Source of the DNA: Actinomycetota bacterium
GTDB lineage: Bacteria > Actinomycetota > Acidimicrobiia > Acidimicrobiales > Ilumatobacteraceae
Length of the DNA: 12,434 nucleotides
Direction: 5' to 3'
Assembly: GCA_009705865.1 (NCBI GenBank)
Contig: WLSJ01000048.1
Coordinates: 1-12,434 of the forward strand
Positions 1 to 6,056 of this stretch are shown here, piece by piece (position 1 is the first letter of the stretch; the number at the start of each line of letters is the position of its first letter). Position numbers and translations under genes: made by a program. The notes under the pieces are model-generated. The model had not been told where the DNA came from. It ran no database searches and saw nothing but the letters and a program-made list of their open reading frames with translations.

Positions 1-746
1 CACGCCCATACTCCGCTCCATCCCAACACTTCATAGCTCCACCACGAGCCAAGAATGATGCCGAGTGTCAAAAAGCCCCACGAGAACAATGCCCATCGAC
101 GAGTTTCTACCAGCCAACCTTCACCCACGCGGCCAGTAATCAACGCACCTATTGCAAAAGCAAATGGCACTGTCATGCCAACATATCCGAGATACAAAAT
201 GGGCGGGTGGAACACCACGAGAATGTGGTTCTGCAACAACGGGTTTGGTCCTGGCCCATCAAGCACCCCGGCTGCTCCAACTGCAAACGGATTCGCGGGA
301 CCCAACGTCAATATAAAGAAAAAGATGCCAACAAAAAACATTGTGGCAACTGCCCAGCCCACCATTGGATCAGTAATCCGTGTGCGATATTTAAAAACAA
401 TGCCAGCCGTCAAACAAGTGAGAATAAGAACCCACAACAAAATGGAACCTTCAAGTGCGCTCCACACTGCAGTGAAGTTGTACATCGCTGGCGTACTTTT
501 TGACCCGACCTTTTGAATGTAGGCAAGCGAGAAATCGCGAGTAATCATCGCCCATTCCATTGCGGCAAAAGCCGATATGGCCGCAACGCACGACAAGGTA
601 GCGAAACGTGGAACTAGACGAAGGACTTTTTCATCCGCATTACGCGTGCCACTGACGGCAGCGATCAATCCGAAGAAGGCACCAATGAGCCCAACAAAAA
701 GAGCCGCACGTCCGAGCGGGCCTGCTAGCCCTTCAACACCGAGCAT
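1..746 (-). CDS. ccmF: Cytochrome c heme lyase CcmF, N-terminal part (cut by window edge)
   Basis: CcmF is the membrane heme lyase subunit of System I cytochrome c maturation; it takes heme from holo-CcmE and attaches it to apocytochrome c. I translated 248 codons from the ATG at 744-746. Family motifs seen are WSALEGSILLW (residues 95-105), NPF (152-154), DGPGPNPLLQ (163-172), HPPILYLGY (180-188, with a conserved His) and GIILGSWWSYEVLGW (229-243), which leads into the tryptophan-rich WWD heme-handling region just outside the window. Several hydrophobic membrane segments are evident. The start overlaps the 3' end of ccmE by 22 bases and has a GAGG Shine-Dalgarno 7 bases upstream, so translation is probably coupled. 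Full-length CcmF is usually about 650 residues, so roughly 60% lies beyond base 1. Identification is secure; completeness cannot be judged. Confidence 0.95.
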   Translation of the reverse strand, partial: MLGVEGLAGPLGRAALFVGLIGAFFGLIAAVSGTRNADEKVLRLVPRFATLSCVAAISAFAAMEWAMITRDFSLAYIQKVGSKSTPAMYNFTAVWSALEGSILLWVLILTCLTAGIVFKYRTRITDPMVGWAVATMFFVGIFFFILTLGPANPFAVGAAGVLDGPGPNPLLQNHILVVFHPPILYLGYVGMTVPFAFAIGALITGRVGEGWLVETRRWALFSWGFLTLGIILGSWWSYEVLGWSGVWA

Positions 747-1213
747 GCAGCTGCCTCTTTATTTGACTGATCAATCCTCTTCGCATTTTTCTCTACGTAT
801 TGATTTGAATGCTTTACTTCGATGCGATCACTTTCGAACACACCATTCACTACGCGACCATGGGCAATAATCGGAATGCATTCCTGAAAGATTCCGCCTG
901 GATCACCTGAATAGGCAACTTTCAAAGTCTTTTTGTTGAAATCAAGAATAAACGTGGTGCCGCCATCAGCCTGCTTAACAGAATTCTGCTCAACAACACC
1001 TTGCACTCTCATTCGCCTCTCACCACTGCAGCCACTACGCACACCGACTTCGTCAACATTGCAGTAATAGTCAATCGCGCTAGTAAGAAACTTTGTGACA
1101 ACGACTCCGCCGCCCAATAAAGCTCCGACAACAATCAACATTGGCAACCAACGGCGCTTACGAGTTGGCGCTTGAGCTCCGGGCTCAGTACTTGTGCGTG
1201 GTGTTAGGTCCAC
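725..1213 (-). CDS. ccmE: Periplasmic heme chaperone CcmE
   Basis: CcmE binds heme covalently at the outer face of the membrane and hands it to CcmF. The 162-residue protein has a basic, proline-containing cytoplasmic N-terminus, one membrane anchor at about residues 22-45, and a beta-rich domain consistent with the CcmE OB fold. The sequence VKHSNQY (133-139) supplies the HxxxY motif: H135 is the expected covalent heme ligand and Y139 the axial ligand. This is therefore the classical His type, not the CxxxY variant known from some archaea and sulfate reducers. The start is GTG at 1211-1213, with GAGG 7 bases upstream, and it overlaps the end of ccmD by 10 bases. Two Cys (51, 62) sit just after the anchor and are not a feature I associate with the family. 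Function is confident. Confidence 0.95.
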   Translation of the reverse strand: MDLTPRTSTEPGAQAPTRKRRWLPMLIVVGALLGGGVVVTKFLTSAIDYYCNVDEVGVRSGCSGERRMRVQGVVEQNSVKQADGGTTFILDFNKKTLKVAYSGDPGGIFQECIPIIAHGRVVNGVFESDRIEVKHSNQYVEKNAKRIDQSNKEAAACSVLKG

Positions 1214-1338
1214 GGCATTTCCTCACTAGTTGCATGCTTGGCTAATTCACGTCCTCGACGAATAATCCACACCGCATATGCGGCAACCGAAACAGCAGTG
1301 ATTCCCCAACTACCGAAAATGAATGATGCATGTTTCAT
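1204..1338 (-). CDS. ccmD: Small heme exporter accessory protein CcmD
   Basis: This 44-residue protein (ATG at 1336-1338, TAA at 1204-1206) is short enough to be dropped by length filters. It begins MKHASFIFGSWG and has one hydrophobic segment at about residues 11-26, then a basic stretch IIRRGRELAKHA. That pattern (aromatic/His-rich N-terminus, one membrane helix, charged cytoplasmic tail) is typical of CcmD. CcmD stabilises the CcmABC complex and is needed to release holo-CcmE. It lies between ccmC (5 bases upstream) and ccmE (10-base overlap), exactly where ccmD is found in System I operons. Primary sequence is poorly conserved in this family, so size, topology and synteny carry the call. 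Confidence 0.88.
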   Translation of the reverse strand: MKHASFIFGSWGITAVSVAAYAVWIIRRGRELAKHATSEEMPWT

Positions 1339-1343
1339 TGTTG

Positions 1344-2078
1344 TTACGCCCCTGCTTCATTACGACGAGCGGTAATGGCGACATCAAGACCACGATCTGA
1401 GAATGCATCTTCCAACATCATTGCTCGCTGACGATGAAGCAATAGCCACACAAACAACAAAGTGAATGCAATAAGACCAAGGAACAAGGAGAACAACATC
1501 AGACCGTCAAGTTCAACTTTTGCATTGGGGTTAGCCACTGATGCTTCTTGGTGCAACGAACGCCACAAACTGACACTGAAATGCACAAGAGGTATTTCCA
1601 AAATGGCCAACAGTGCAAGTACCGACGAGCGACGAGCACGTTGACGATGTGTGCCGCCAAGTTGCCGAACAGCCAAGTATCCGATGTACGTGATGAACAA
1701 AAATGCGGTGCTGGTGAGCCTCGCATCCCACACCCAATATGTTCCCCAAGTGAGCCTGCCCCACATACTGCCGGTCACTAAAGAAACAGCAACAAACAAA
1801 ACACCAATTTCACCGGATGCTCCGGCCACTCGATCCCACGCAAGAGAACGGTTCTTAGCTGACAAATACACACCCGAACACACAGCTGTCATTGCAAACG
1901 CAATATATGCAGTCCAAATGGACGGGACATGAATGTACATAATGCGAACGGTGCTGCCTTGAACAACATCTTCTGCTGAAAACCACAGACCACACAGCGC
2001 AAGCACACCCAGCATGAGGATGACTACTATTCCCAGCCGTCGCGTTGCAGAAGTTCCGGTGCCTGACTGTCCGGCCAT
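1344..2078 (-). CDS. ccmC: Heme handling protein CcmC
   Basis: CcmC is a polytopic membrane protein of the heme handling protein family; it attaches heme to CcmE, working with CcmABD. The 244-residue product carries the family signature WGTYWVWDAR (111-120), the tryptophan-rich heme-binding loop, and two histidine sites expected to ligate heme, IHVPSIW (H50) and PLVHFSVSLW (H166), followed by SLHQ. About six hydrophobic helices are evident. I use the ATG at 2076-2078. The open frame continues upstream to 2222, but that extension runs into the end of ccmB and looks like shadow sequence, being Cys- and Arg-rich and not hydrophobic. A weak GGA lies 7 bases before the chosen start. In-frame GTG codons at 2084 and 2090 are alternatives that would change the N-terminus by only 2 to 4 residues. 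Confidence 0.95.
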   Translation of the reverse strand: MAGQSGTGTSATRRLGIVVILMLGVLALCGLWFSAEDVVQGSTVRIMYIHVPSIWTAYIAFAMTAVCSGVYLSAKNRSLAWDRVAGASGEIGVLFVAVSLVTGSMWGRLTWGTYWVWDARLTSTAFLFITYIGYLAVRQLGGTHRQRARRSSVLALLAILEIPLVHFSVSLWRSLHQEASVANPNAKVELDGLMLFSLFLGLIAFTLLFVWLLLHRQRAMMLEDAFSDRGLDVAITARRNEAGA

Positions 2079-2134
2079 GTTCACATCCACTTCATTAAGT
2101 CTGACCGCCAGAGGGCGATGGGGAAAATCGGGAC

Positions 2135-2830
2135 CTATTCGTCGACCAGAGGACCAAAGGCAACGGTTCCGACAGCGCAAAACAGAACCGCAAAGACCAA
2201 AAGAAGGCCAATCCATGGCCACCCTTCAGACACTGTGGTGCCTCCGCTACCAAATGCCGCCTCGGTCGCCCGTGTGGCGCCGATTAGGACAGGTGCTACC
2301 ACTGGCAACAACAGAAGCGGAAGAAGCGTCTCCCGTCCCCGTGCACCTGCAGCAAGACCTCCGTACAGAGTACCCACGCTTCCGAGTCCAACGGTGGCCA
2401 CCAACAGGGTGACTATTGCCTCACAGAATCCGGCCAATGTCATTTCCACGCCGTACAACACCACAGCTGTTGCCACTAGCAAAAGTTCCAAGACAAACAA
2501 TTGCACCATCAACGCAATTGCCTTACCCGCAAAAATTGCACCCATGTCGATTCCTGCTACACGAAGCGCGTCTAATGCCCCATCGGCAGACTCAACAGTG
2601 AATGACCGTTGAATCACAACCAACATGCTGAACAACGTGGCTAGCCACACAAGTCCTGGCGCAACTCGTTGCAAAATTCCATCGTTGTCGAGCGCGAACG
2701 CAAATAACACCATGACAATTGCCGCAAATGGTGCGACTTGATTAACAAGAATGCGACTATTCCATTCAATAGTGAGATCTTTGCGTGCAACGGCAATTGT
2801 AACTCGTCGTTTAGAAGCTGCACTACTCAT
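2135..2830 (-). CDS. ccmB: Heme exporter membrane subunit CcmB
   Basis: CcmB is the membrane permease partner of the ATPase CcmA; CcmAB with CcmC and CcmD drives release of heme-loaded CcmE. The 231-residue protein has about six hydrophobic segments. Family-like stretches include ARKDLTIEWNSR near the N-terminus (15-26), a GLVWLATLF segment (59-67), the loop RSFTVESADGALDALRVAG (74-92) and LLPLLLLPVVAPVLIGA near residues 168-184. Its ATG overlaps the ccmA stop codon by 4 bases (ATGA), with GGAGG 9 bases upstream inside ccmA, so the two are translationally coupled. A 56-base gap then separates it from ccmC, the largest gap within this operon. Length matches the family. Confidence 0.93.
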   Translation of the reverse strand: MSSAASKRRVTIAVARKDLTIEWNSRILVNQVAPFAAIVMVLFAFALDNDGILQRVAPGLVWLATLFSMLVVIQRSFTVESADGALDALRVAGIDMGAIFAGKAIALMVQLFVLELLLVATAVVLYGVEMTLAGFCEAIVTLLVATVGLGSVGTLYGGLAAGARGRETLLPLLLLPVVAPVLIGATRATEAAFGSGGTTVSEGWPWIGLLLVFAVLFCAVGTVAFGPLVDE

Positions 2831-3462
2831 GATGCACCACCTCCATCAATAGTGACGGTACGTGTTGCTAAGCCAAGCGCGCGATCGCGTTCATGACTTG
2901 CAAGCACAACTGTCGCGCCAGATGAAACAGCTGACCGCAACAATGCATCTAGCTCGTCTCGACCAGCCGCATCAAGACCTGCGTGCGGTTCATCGAGCAA
3001 CCAAATTTCTGCACGGCGCACAATAAGGCTCGCTAATGCACACCGGCGTCGTTGACCTGCAGACAATTGCGATGCCTTCACGCGAGCAAGACGACCATCA
3101 ATTCGCATGGTGGCCATTGCTGAATCAACTTCAGATTTTGTGGCCCCCACTGTTGATGCCCAAAATTGCATGTTCTGCATCACTGTGAGATCAAGATACA
3201 AACCATTTGCATGACCGAGTAAGCCGACACGAGAACGAATCGCTTCGCGATTAGTTGCAAGGTCAATTCCTAAGACATGACCTGTTCCACGTTCAATCGG
3301 CAACAAGCCTGCACAGACTCGCAACAATGACGTTTTGCCTGCACCATTTGGGCCCTGCAACAAGACGATTTCACCACGCTGAACAGCAAGATCGATCCCT
3401 GCAAGTGCGGGGAATTGACCAAGGACTGCAACGACACCTGAGAGTTCTATAACGGTGTCCAT
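2827..3462 (-). CDS. ccmA: Heme exporter ATP-binding subunit CcmA
   Basis: CcmA is the ABC ATPase of the CcmAB complex; ATP hydrolysis is required to release holo-CcmE from CcmC. The 211-residue protein has Walker A GPNGAGKT (37-44), the ABC signature LSAGQRRR (133-140), Walker B IWLLDEPHAGLD (153-164) and the switch histidine in ASHERDR (H190). The Q-loop region reads LLGHANGLYLDLT (81-93), similar to the LGH-type loop usual in CcmA. It is the first gene of the minus-strand ccm operon and is divergent from the sortase gene across 58 bases. No good Shine-Dalgarno precedes its ATG. A possible -10 box, TAGCGT, lies 9 bases before the ATG, so a leaderless or very short-leader mRNA is possible. 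Confidence 0.95.
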   Translation of the reverse strand: MDTVIELSGVVAVLGQFPALAGIDLAVQRGEIVLLQGPNGAGKTSLLRVCAGLLPIERGTGHVLGIDLATNREAIRSRVGLLGHANGLYLDLTVMQNMQFWASTVGATKSEVDSAMATMRIDGRLARVKASQLSAGQRRRCALASLIVRRAEIWLLDEPHAGLDAAGRDELDALLRSAVSSGATVVLASHERDRALGLATRTVTIDGGGAS

Positions 3463-3486
3463 GCCAGAACCACGCTAGTGACCCTT

Positions 3487-3510
3487 CGCCACTACTAACA
3501 ACGCCACTAC
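3487..3510. repeat. Perfect 9-base direct repeat in the ccmA/sortase divergent promoter
   Basis: CGCCACTAC occurs at 3487-3495 and again at 3502-3510, a 15-base period, inside the 58-base gap between the divergent ccmA and sortase genes. The second copy runs into the proposed sortase -10 hexamer at 3508-3513. A direct repeat of this kind could be a binding site for a regulator acting on both operons, or it may be a chance or slippage duplication. No regulator is assigned. Confidence 0.6.
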
Positions 3511-3513
3511 AGT
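3508..3513 (+). promoter_or_regulatory. Putative -10 box of a leaderless sortase mRNA
   Basis: TACAGT ends 7 bases before the ATG at 3521, which puts the expected transcription start on the start codon itself. No Shine-Dalgarno lies upstream. TTCGCC at 3485-3490, at 17-base spacing, is only a weak -35 match. The call rests on the hexamer, its spacing and the same arrangement at other genes in the window. Confidence 0.5.
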
Positions 3514-3520
3514 CGCTTCC

Positions 3521-4381
3521 ATGTCAAAGGTTGCACACACAGCACAGGGGCGAATCTCTCGGTTCTTTGACATTCTTGGCCGCAGCATGATTGCAGCCGG
3601 ACTATTGCTGTTGTCGTTCGTTGCCTACCAACTGTGGGGTACGGGCCTTTCTGAGGGTCGTGCGCAGAACACTCTGGCCGCACAGTTCGTCACACAACAG
3701 CCGACAAAACCAAAATTCGGCGGTCTTGTTGGCCGAATCTCAATTCCCTCCATTGGTCTTTCAAAATTTGTCGTCGCTGGCGTGCGATTAAGTGATCTGA
3801 AAAAGGGTCCAGGTCTTTTTGCCGGTTCTCCGTTGCCAGGTCAATTGGGCAATGTTGCTATTGCCGGGCATCGCACCACGTACGGCGCCCCATTCGGTCG
3901 CATTGATGAAATTCATGACGGAGATGTCATCTCGCTCGAATCAGACAATGGAAAATTCACATACATCGTGAAAGGTGAGCCCCGCATTATTGCGGCAACT
4001 GATACTGCCGTTGCGCGCACAACAGACCCAACAACGGCCACTCTGACACTGGTGTCATGTCACCCCAAGTGGACTGCATCTCAACGCATCATCGTTGTCG
4101 CAACACTTGATTCATCAATTGCCCCAACTCAAGCGACACCACTTGCCTCACCTACATCACTTCAGGAACCCATACGTGACGGTTGGTTTCATGATTCCGC
4201 AGCCTGGCCCCTTGTGCTTTTGCTCGGCATCGTTCTTATTGCAATTGCAGTCATTGCGATTATCTCGTCACGTCGTGGACTAAATAAAATTTTCGTATAC
4301 GCACTTGCCACAGTCTTCTTTGTGCCAATTCTCTTCTTTTTCTTTACTGGCCTCTCTCGCCTGTTGCCTACAAACATCTGA
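3521..4381 (+). CDS. Sortase, class E-like, with C-terminal membrane helices
   Basis: Sortases are membrane-bound cysteine transpeptidases that cleave a C-terminal sorting signal and anchor surface proteins to the cell wall or to pilin subunits. The 286-residue protein has an N-terminal membrane anchor (about 20-38), a sortase beta-barrel with the catalytic His in AGHRTTYGAPF (H117), the catalytic Cys in LTLVSCHPKW (C180) and the catalytic Arg in ASQRIIV (R189). Two further hydrophobic helices follow at about 227-249 and 256-278, so the C-terminus is also membrane-anchored. The HRTTYGAPF block resembles actinobacterial class E sortases; the usual TLTTC box reads TLVSC. No protein with a recognisable LPXTG- or LAXTG-type signal is encoded in the window, so its substrate is elsewhere. 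Class assignment is less certain than the family. Confidence 0.9.
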   Translation: MSKVAHTAQGRISRFFDILGRSMIAAGLLLLSFVAYQLWGTGLSEGRAQNTLAAQFVTQQPTKPKFGGLVGRISIPSIGLSKFVVAGVRLSDLKKGPGLFAGSPLPGQLGNVAIAGHRTTYGAPFGRIDEIHDGDVISLESDNGKFTYIVKGEPRIIAATDTAVARTTDPTTATLTLVSCHPKWTASQRIIVVATLDSSIAPTQATPLASPTSLQEPIRDGWFHDSAAWPLVLLLGIVLIAIAVIAIISSRRGLNKIFVYALATVFFVPILFFFFTGLSRLLPTNI

Positions 4382-4409
4382 CGACAACAAATTTGGGGCT
4401 TCTATCGCC

Positions 4410-4415
4410 TACCAT
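4410..4415 (+). promoter_or_regulatory. Putative -10 box of a leaderless mRNA for the small membrane protein
   Basis: TACCAT ends 7 bases before the ATG at 4423, the same geometry as at the sortase gene. The purine run AAAGGA directly touches the ATG, too close to work as a Shine-Dalgarno. No -35 element is convincing. Confidence 0.5.
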
Positions 4416-4422
4416 CAAAGGA

Positions 4423-4692
4423 ATGGCCGAACCCACACCCGACTTTGATCCTGTCCGCTCTCGCCGACAGACCATTGCCCGATTAAATGATGCAGCCAAC
4501 AAACTTGGGTACTTACTGTGGGCAATAGCGATGGGATGCTTCGTCACCGCATTCATCATCGGTTTCAAAGGACCATTAGTCACCATGGTTACAGCGTGCA
4601 TTATCGCAGGGTCAATTTTGCTCGCTCCTTCCATCATCGTTGGATATGCAGTCAAAGCTGCTGAACGCGATGACCTTGAGAACGGCCGATAG
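4423..4692 (+). CDS. Small two-helix membrane protein of unknown function
   Basis: This 89-residue protein is not one I recognise. It has a charged cytoplasmic N-terminus (MAEPTPDFDPVRSRRQ), two hydrophobic segments at about 28-48 and 51-75 separated by a short GFKGP turn, and a charged tail ending AAERDDLENGR. The topology suggests a helical hairpin with both ends on the same side. I chose the ATG at 4423 over an in-frame TTG at 4393 because a -10-like TACCAT sits 7 bases before the ATG. The stop codon is 7 bases before the TetR gene start, so the two are probably one transcript. By analogy with other regulator-membrane protein pairs it could be a target of that regulator, but nothing in the sequence shows a substrate. 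Confidence 0.75.
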   Translation: MAEPTPDFDPVRSRRQTIARLNDAANKLGYLLWAIAMGCFVTAFIIGFKGPLVTMVTACIIAGSILLAPSIIVGYAVKAAERDDLENGR

Positions 4693-4699
4693 GAACCCC

Positions 4700-5287
4700 A
4701 TGACAATTTCTCCCAATGATCGTCGTCGACAAATTCTTGACACAGCATTGACCTCATTCTCTGCGGCTGGTTATCACAACACATCAATGAATGACATCGC
4801 CGAATCTTTGTCAATGACAAAGCCTGTGGTGTATCAATATTTTGATTCAAAGCGTGCTTTGTATCTCGAACTGTTGCGATTCGTTGGCGATGACCTCGTC
4901 ACCACAGTGACTGCATCGGTGGCTAGCTCAAACACTCCACATGAGCAAACCGAGCAAGGAATGATTGCATACTTCACGTGGGTTGCAAACAACAAAGAAG
5001 CATTTGCGCTTCTCTTTGAAAGTTCTGCACGAGTAGATGCTGAATTCACCGACATCGTCAGTGAATTTGAAGATGCAGCCGCCCGCGCAATCGCTCCCTT
5101 TATTGACGCCAACATCTCGGCAGAGGATCAAGTGACATTTGCAATCGGATTAGTCGGCATGGCAGAAACAGTGAGTCGACAAGTTCTACGACACGGTCGT
5201 GATTTTGACCCCGAAGCACTTGGTCGTGCAGTTGCTGCGCTCGCCTGGGGTGGACTGCGTCTGATAGGTCAACCAAACACTGACTAA
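4700..5287 (+). CDS. TetR/AcrR-family transcriptional regulator
   Basis: This 195-residue protein is a one-domain repressor-type regulator. The N-terminal helix-turn-helix runs from about residue 8 to 57: RRRQILDTALTSFSAAGYHNTS with the recognition part SMTKPVVYQYFDSKRALYLELL. This is the classic TetR layout, with T40-K41 and Y45-Q46-Y47-F48 in the recognition helix. The remaining C-terminal part is helical and should bind a ligand and form the dimer; its sequence does not reveal the ligand. The start is ATG 4700 with AGGA 5 bases upstream, 7 bases after the small membrane protein gene. An upstream in-frame extension to 4640 overlaps that gene and is rejected. The promoter of the pair may be autoregulated, as is common in the family, but I see no clear palindromic operator before 4423. 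Confidence 0.93.
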   Translation: MTISPNDRRRQILDTALTSFSAAGYHNTSMNDIAESLSMTKPVVYQYFDSKRALYLELLRFVGDDLVTTVTASVASSNTPHEQTEQGMIAYFTWVANNKEAFALLFESSARVDAEFTDIVSEFEDAAARAIAPFIDANISAEDQVTFAIGLVGMAETVSRQVLRHGRDFDPEALGRAVAALAWGGLRLIGQPNTD

Positions 5288-5327
5288 TTCAACTCACTGT
5301 CATAAGGGGTTGAGCGTTAACTAATTC
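5283..5327. repeat. Direct repeat and weak dyad upstream of the DtxR-family gene
   Basis: ACTAATTC occurs at 5283-5290 and 5320-5327, flanking an imperfect dyad GTTGA-GCG-TTAAC at 5309-5321 (4 of 5 half-site positions match). The gap between tetR and the DtxR-family gene is 82 bases. This could be an operator for either regulator. It does not match the 19-base IdeR/DtxR palindrome. Confidence 0.3.
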
Positions 5328-5357
5328 TTCGGGAAGGTGTGCCTGCCGACTCATGAG

Positions 5358-5363
5358 TACGAT
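5358..5363 (+). promoter_or_regulatory. Putative -10 box of a leaderless dtxR-family mRNA
   Basis: TACGAT ends 6 bases before the ATG at 5370. GAGGG lies only one base before that ATG, too close for ribosome binding, so a leaderless start is favoured. The upstream in-frame start at 5337 would lie before this -10 box. Confidence 0.5.
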
Positions 5364-5369
5364 GAGGGC

Positions 5370-6032
5370 ATGGCAGTCCCCGGCGAACATCATCCAGCAT
5401 TCGAAGAATATTGCGAAACAATTTTTGAACTACGCGAAGATGACCTTGATGTCATTCAAGCACGCATAGCTGAACGCCTTCGAGTCTCTCGTCCATCAGT
5501 ATCTGAAATGATCAAACGCATGTCAGACGAATCTCTGATTCAAGTTGCAGGCGGCAAAATTACGCTCACTGTGTCTGGCGAAGAACTTGCAGTTCGTGTC
5601 GTTCGCCGTCACCGCATTGCTGAACGATTCATTACTGACATTTTGGGCTTGTCGTGGTCATTGGCTCATCGTGAAGCTGGTCGCTGGGAACACGTCATGT
5701 CACATGAAGTGGAAACTGCAATGAGCCGCCTGCTTGGCGAGCCCACCACATGCCCTCACGGAAATCCGATTCCTGGCAGCGGATACATTCCGCCAACAGC
5801 AATGAAGCTCTCTGAACTTTCCACGGGTCAAGAGTTCACGGTGTCACGTATTCCTGAAGAACTTGAGTTCACGCCTGGCATGTTGGAATTCTTAGAGACT
5901 TCACATCTTGTTCCGGGATCACACGGAACAGTGCAAACAGGCACTGGAACTGGCGACATGACCGTTCTGGTCGATGGCACTTCTGTCACGGTGGATTCTT
6001 TTGCCACCGTGCGCATACTTGTCACTGTCTAA
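5370..6032 (+). CDS. DtxR/MntR-family metal-dependent regulator with an altered primary metal site
   Basis: The 220-residue protein aligns along the DtxR/IdeR layout: winged helix (about 9-72, including ARIAERLRVSRPSVSEMIKRM), metal-binding dimerisation domain (VVRRHRIAERFITDILGLS to REAGRWEHVMSHEVE, then CPHGNPIPG at 128-136) and a C-terminal SH3-like part (about 148-220). By recall of the DtxR sequence, the ancillary metal site is kept (H81, E85, H100 for DtxR H79, E83, H98). In the primary site E107 and H108 are kept, but the Met10 position is E13 and the Cys102 position is G104. MntR has Asp and Glu there. Metal specificity (Fe, Mn or other) therefore cannot be read off. The start at 5370 is preferred over 5337 because of the leaderless -10 box and the fit to the family N-terminus. 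A lipoprotein gene follows 24 bases downstream. Confidence 0.92.
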   Translation: MAVPGEHHPAFEEYCETIFELREDDLDVIQARIAERLRVSRPSVSEMIKRMSDESLIQVAGGKITLTVSGEELAVRVVRRHRIAERFITDILGLSWSLAHREAGRWEHVMSHEVETAMSRLLGEPTTCPHGNPIPGSGYIPPTAMKLSELSTGQEFTVSRIPEELEFTPGMLEFLETSHLVPGSHGTVQTGTGTGDMTVLVDGTSVTVDSFATVRILVTV

Positions 6033-6056
6033 TCCCCTCACCATCGGAGCCCATCG

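Noticed and set aside
55..870. Plus-strand open frames at 55-516, 207-503 and 577-870
   Set aside because: They lie antisense to ccmF and ccmE, have Pro/Ser/Asn/His-rich composition, and match no family, whereas the opposite strand gives clear CcmF and CcmE motifs.
2079..2222. N-terminal extension of ccmC up to 2222
   Set aside because: It overlaps the end of ccmB, is Arg/Cys-rich rather than family-like, and the ATG at 2078 gives normal CcmC length.
1462..2612. Plus-strand and alternative minus-strand frames across ccmC and ccmB
   Set aside because: They are shadows of the two membrane protein genes, whose translations carry family motifs and membrane helices.
5303..5324. IdeR/DtxR iron box ahead of the DtxR-family gene
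   Set aside because: Only parts resemble the 19-base palindrome and insertions are needed to align it; kept only as a weak dyad.
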